NCBI RefSeq assembly: GCF_000242875.2
Contig: NZ_AEXL02000023.1
Coordinates: 1-64,000 of the forward strand
Source: Candidatus Nitrosopumilus salarius BD31
GTDB lineage: Archaea > Thermoproteota > Nitrososphaeria > Nitrososphaerales > Nitrosopumilaceae
Length of the DNA stretch: 64,000 bases
Reading direction: 5' to 3'
The notes under the pieces were generated by a model. The model was not told the DNA's origin. It searched no databases and worked only from the letters and a program-made list of their open reading frames with translations. The position numbers and the translations under genes were made by a program. Within the stretch, counting starts at the first letter, position 1. Each line of letters starts with the position of its first letter. Below, in pieces: positions 61,219 to 64,000 of this stretch.

Positions 61219-62541
61219 TTATCTGAGTTTGACGTATTCGTAAGCACCTAATTTATTATCAAAACAGAATTTCACTTTCTGAAAGTTCTTTCTGAAAGAT
61301 TTCACTTTAGAAAGTATCTTCTTTGGATCCTTTTTCTCAATAACAACTTGTTTTATGAATGATGCAATCTCTTCCATCTCGTTCTTTTTCATTCCAAGTC
61401 GTGTGATTTCAGAAACTCCTAGTCTAATTCCACCTGGATGGAAATAATTTCGTCCAGCTTTGATATCTCCCGGAATAAGCTGTCTGTTTACTATGATGTT
61501 GGCTTTTTCTAAATTAGCTTCTACTTTACCACCATCAGAATAATCTAAAACATTCACTGCAATCTGATGTGATTCAGTAAATCCTCTACTTTCTCCTAAT
61601 ACTTTGAATCCTGCATTACTAAGAGCTTCTGCAAATGCCTTGGCATTTTTTATAACCTCAACTGCATAATCTTTTCCAAATTCTAAAGCCTCAGCAAATG
61701 TCACAGCTTTTCCAGCCATATGATGGATATGATGACTACTAGTAAGACCAGGAAATGTTGCTTTTTTGATTACCTCTTCATGTTTTTCAGAACCTAACAC
61801 TAAACCTCCTTGAGGTCCAAACAGAGTTTTATGAGTGCTCATAGTCATTGTATCTGCTCCTTCTCGTAAAGGATCTTGGAATTTTCCACCTGCGATTAAT
61901 CCTGCAACATGAGCTGCATCATAATTGATATGCATATCATAACTTTTTAGAAAATCTGACAATTCTTTAACTGGATGTGGAAATAAAAATAATGAACCAC
62001 CAAACATTGCCATCTTTGGAATTCTGTTTTCTTTTTTAAGATCTTTTACTTTCTGTTTTGTTTTATCAATATCAATTGTCATCTCTTCTGCATCAAATGG
62101 ATAGAATTCAATCTCTAACCCATGAACCAAACCTGCAGTTCCGGAATGCTCTTTTTTCCCATGAGAAATATGTCCACCTGCAGGGATTGAAGGTGCCAAC
62201 ATTATATCACCTGGATTTGTAAAAGCAGAATATACTGCCAAATTTGCAACAACACCCGAAATTGGTCTTACATCGGCAAATTTTGCTTTAAATAATTTTT
62301 TAGCTAGTTTCATGCATTCAAATTCAACATCATCAATGTACACACAACCAGCATAAACACGCTCTCCAGGCCACCCTTCAGCATATCTATTACCAAAATC
62401 AGAAATTATTGCCTCTCTGACAGCCGGACTTGGAATATTTTCACTTGCGATTAATGGAATTGAATTTTCAAACCATTTATGATGCTCCTTTAATTTTCTA
62501 AAAATTTTATCATAAGATTCCTTATTTGCCGATTTAACCAT
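61219..62541 (-). CDS. glyA: Serine hydroxymethyltransferase
   Basis: 440 residues from ATG MVKSANKES; a TTG three codons upstream is an alternative start. PLP enzyme blocks: LIASENIPSPAV near residue 33, YAEGWPGERVYAGC near 53, INYDAAHVAGLIAGG near 205, and STHKTLFGPQGG with the PLP Lys near 233. It interconverts serine and glycine and supplies one-carbon units. It is convergent with polD large subunit (2 bases between stops) and divergent from the thermosome. Confidence 0.96.
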   Translation of the reverse strand: MVKSANKESYDKIFRKLKEHHKWFENSIPLIASENIPSPAVREAIISDFGNRYAEGWPGERVYAGCVYIDDVEFECMKLAKKLFKAKFADVRPISGVVANLAVYSAFTNPGDIMLAPSIPAGGHISHGKKEHSGTAGLVHGLEIEFYPFDAEEMTIDIDKTKQKVKDLKKENRIPKMAMFGGSLFLFPHPVKELSDFLKSYDMHINYDAAHVAGLIAGGKFQDPLREGADTMTMSTHKTLFGPQGGLVLGSEKHEEVIKKATFPGLTSSHHIHHMAGKAVTFAEALEFGKDYAVEVIKNAKAFAEALSNAGFKVLGESRGFTESHQIAVNVLDYSDGGKVEANLEKANIIVNRQLIPGDIKAGRNYFHPGGIRLGVSEITRLGMKKNEMEEIASFIKQVVIEKKDPKKILSKVKSFRKNFQKVKFCFDNKLGAYEYVKLR

Positions 62542-62613
62542 ATTCTGCAACTTAATTTTCCCAATTTAAAAACACCGATGATGTGCTGATTTCATATTTT
62601 CTGATCTGGAAGG

Positions 62614-62620
62614 TATAAAA
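62614..62620 (+). promoter_or_regulatory. TATA box of the thermosome gene
   Basis: TATAAAA preceded by a purine-rich BRE-like ggaagg, 25 bases before the first ATG, the normal archaeal spacing with a very short leader. It is the cleanest promoter in the window. Confidence 0.6.
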
Positions 62621-62644
62621 GGGGAATTGGGGGTTTTTGCATCT

Positions 62645-64000
62645 ATGGGTATGCAAGCTACATCAAAAGGAACTATGCCAGTTGTATTGCTAAAAGAGGG
62701 TGGTTCAGAAACTAAAGGTAGAGATGCTCAAAAGAATAACATTGCTGCAGCCAAAATTATTGCTGAAATCGTTCATACCAGTCTAGGTCCACGAGGAATG
62801 GATAAAATGCTCGTTGACTCCTTAGGTGATGTAACTATTACTAATGATGGTGCAACCATCCTAAAAGAAATTGATGTTCAACACCCAGCAGCAAAAATGC
62901 TAGTTGAAATTTCTAAAACCACTGATAACGAAGTAGGGGATGGTACAACTTCTGCCGTTATCTTAGCAGGTGCTTTGCTTTCACAAGCTGAATCATTAAT
63001 TGATCAAGATGTGCATCCAACAATTATTGTTGATGGATATAGAAAAGCTGCAAGAAAAGCAAAAGAATATCTTGAAACTATTGCAGATACAATCTCTCCA
63101 AATGATAAAACTATTCTAAATAAAATTGCAAAAACTTCAATGCAAACTAAACTTGTAAGAAAAGACTCAGATCTTCTTGCAGATATAATTGTAAAATCAG
63201 TATTGGCTGTTGCTGAAAAGAATGGTGAAAAGTATGACGTTGACATTGATGATATTAAAGTAGAAAAGAAAGCAGGAGGATCTATTAAAGATTCAATTAT
63301 TATCCAAGGTATTGTTCTTGACAAAGAAATTGTTCATGGAGGAATGCCAAGAAGAATTAACGATGCTAAAATTGCATTAATTAACACAGCATTAGAAATT
63401 AGTAAAACTGAAACCGATGCCAAAATAAACATCTCTAATCCTCAACAACTAAAATCATTTCTAGATGAAGAAAATAGAATGTTAAAAACAATGGTCGACA
63501 AAGTAATCGGCTCTGGTGCAAATGTTGTTTTGTGTCAAAAAGGGCTTGATGATATGGCTCAACACTATCTTGCAAAAGCAGGAATAATCGCAGTTAGAAG
63601 AATTAAAGAAAGTGATCTTACAAAATTAGCAAAAGCTACAGGTGCAAGAATAGTTACTAATCTTGATGATCTTTTTGAAAAGGATCTAGGAAGCGCTGAA
63701 CTTGTTGAAGAAAGAAAAATTGAAGAAGACAAATGGGTATTCATTGAAGGATGTAAACATCCAAAATCTGTTACATTACTTTTGCGTGGTGGCTCGCAAA
63801 GAGTTGTAGATGAGGTTGAACGTTCTGTTCATGACGCATTAATGGTTGTAAAAGATGTAATTTTAAAGCCTGAAATTGTTGCAGGTGGAGGAGCTCCAGA
63901 AACATTTGCTGCAACAAAAATTAGAAACTGGGCTAAATCTCTAGAAGGACGAGAACAATTAGCTGCAGAAAAATTTGCTGATGCTTTAGAAGAGATTCCT
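62645..64000 (+). CDS. thsA: Thermosome subunit (group II chaperonin), cut by right edge
   Basis: 452 codons are present and the gene continues past the edge. Starts [12 protein letters not shown]; the second Met at 62651 is an alternative. ATP-site blocks: [17 protein letters not shown] near residue 47, [11 protein letters not shown], and [14 protein letters not shown] near 98, and the GGAPETFA segment near 417 is present too. Thermosome rings fold cytosolic proteins. The paralogue it is (alpha or beta) cannot be told from this fragment. Confidence 0.95.
   Translation, partial: MGMQATSKGTMPVVLLKEGGSETKGRDAQKNNIAAAKIIAEIVHTSLGPRGMDKMLVDSLGDVTITNDGATILKEIDVQHPAAKMLVEISKTTDNEVGDGTTSAVILAGALLSQAESLIDQDVHPTIIVDGYRKAARKAKEYLETIADTISPNDKTILNKIAKTSMQTKLVRKDSDLLADIIVKSVLAVAEKNGEKYDVDIDDIKVEKKAGGSIKDSIIIQGIVLDKEIVHGGMPRRINDAKIALINTALEISKTETDAKINISNPQQLKSFLDEENRMLKTMVDKVIGSGANVVLCQKGLDDMAQHYLAKAGIIAVRRIKESDLTKLAKATGARIVTNLDDLFEKDLGSAELVEERKIEEDKWVFIEGCKHPKSVTLLLRGGSQRVVDEVERSVHDALMVVKDVILKPEIVAGGGAPETFAATKIRNWAKSLEGREQLAAEKFADALEEIP

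Overview
The window reads as a chromosome segment of an ammonia-oxidising thaumarchaeon, most likely family Nitrosopumilaceae (marine group I). Four things support this. The DNA is AT-rich and densely coded, with many TTG and GTG starts. The information-processing genes are archaeal: DNA polymerase D in two subunits, Orc1/Cdc6, two TFB paralogues, a thermosome and Cdc48. There are two ESCRT-III-like CdvB genes. There are also many small exported or membrane proteins of the kind found only in this group. I saw no rRNA, tRNA, CRISPR array, insertion sequence or prophage.

Layout. Bases 1-6900 hold cell-surface and exported proteins, a MurI-like racemase relative, the first CdvB and a glycosyltransferase/GtrA fusion. 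Bases 6883-9000 carry cobalamin genes cbiF, cbiL and cbiT, with cbiE far away at 49.8 kb. Bases 9.0-13.8 kb hold an RqcH/NEMF-type ribosome quality-control gene, the two subunits of phosphomevalonate dehydratase and endonuclease III. Bases 14.4-16.3 kb hold sat and an APS-type reductase; APS kinase and a CysQ-type phosphatase follow at 33-34.6 kb. Bases 21.9-25.9 kb hold a GPN GTPase, homoserine kinase and three preQ0 genes (queC, folE, queE). Bases 26-32 kb are accessory: a membrane-anchored winged-helix regulator, coiled-coil proteins, a second CdvB, a HEPN-like protein and a strongly folded RNA candidate. Bases 35-47 kb hold an antiporter, two TFBs, CrcB, Cdc48 with Hsp20, and a type II NADH dehydrogenase. 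Bases 52-61 kb are a replication block: polD small subunit, orc1/cdc6, a probable replication origin, GGGP synthase and polD large subunit. Serine hydroxymethyltransferase and a thermosome subunit cut by the right edge finish the window.

How the genes work together. The archaeal mevalonate branch (phosphomevalonate dehydratase) and GGGP synthase both serve isoprenoid lipid synthesis. CdvB paralogues point to Cdv-type division. Sulfate activation (Sat, CysC, CysQ, reductase) and B12 synthesis are partly clustered. PolD, Orc1 and the origin are physically grouped.

Two cautions and highlights. At least six genes are broken by single-base frameshifts, nearly all in poly-A/T tracts and nearly all repaired by adding one A on the coding strand. 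That looks like systematic homopolymer under-calling rather than gene decay. The most noteworthy biological signals are the origin with recognisable ORB repeats, a MurI-like protein with both catalytic cysteines replaced by serine, a folded RNA candidate near 32.0 kb, a hairpin enclosing the start codon at 18.83 kb, a ThiI-like protein without its ATP-binding motif, a cupredoxin without complete copper ligands, and a divergent TFB.
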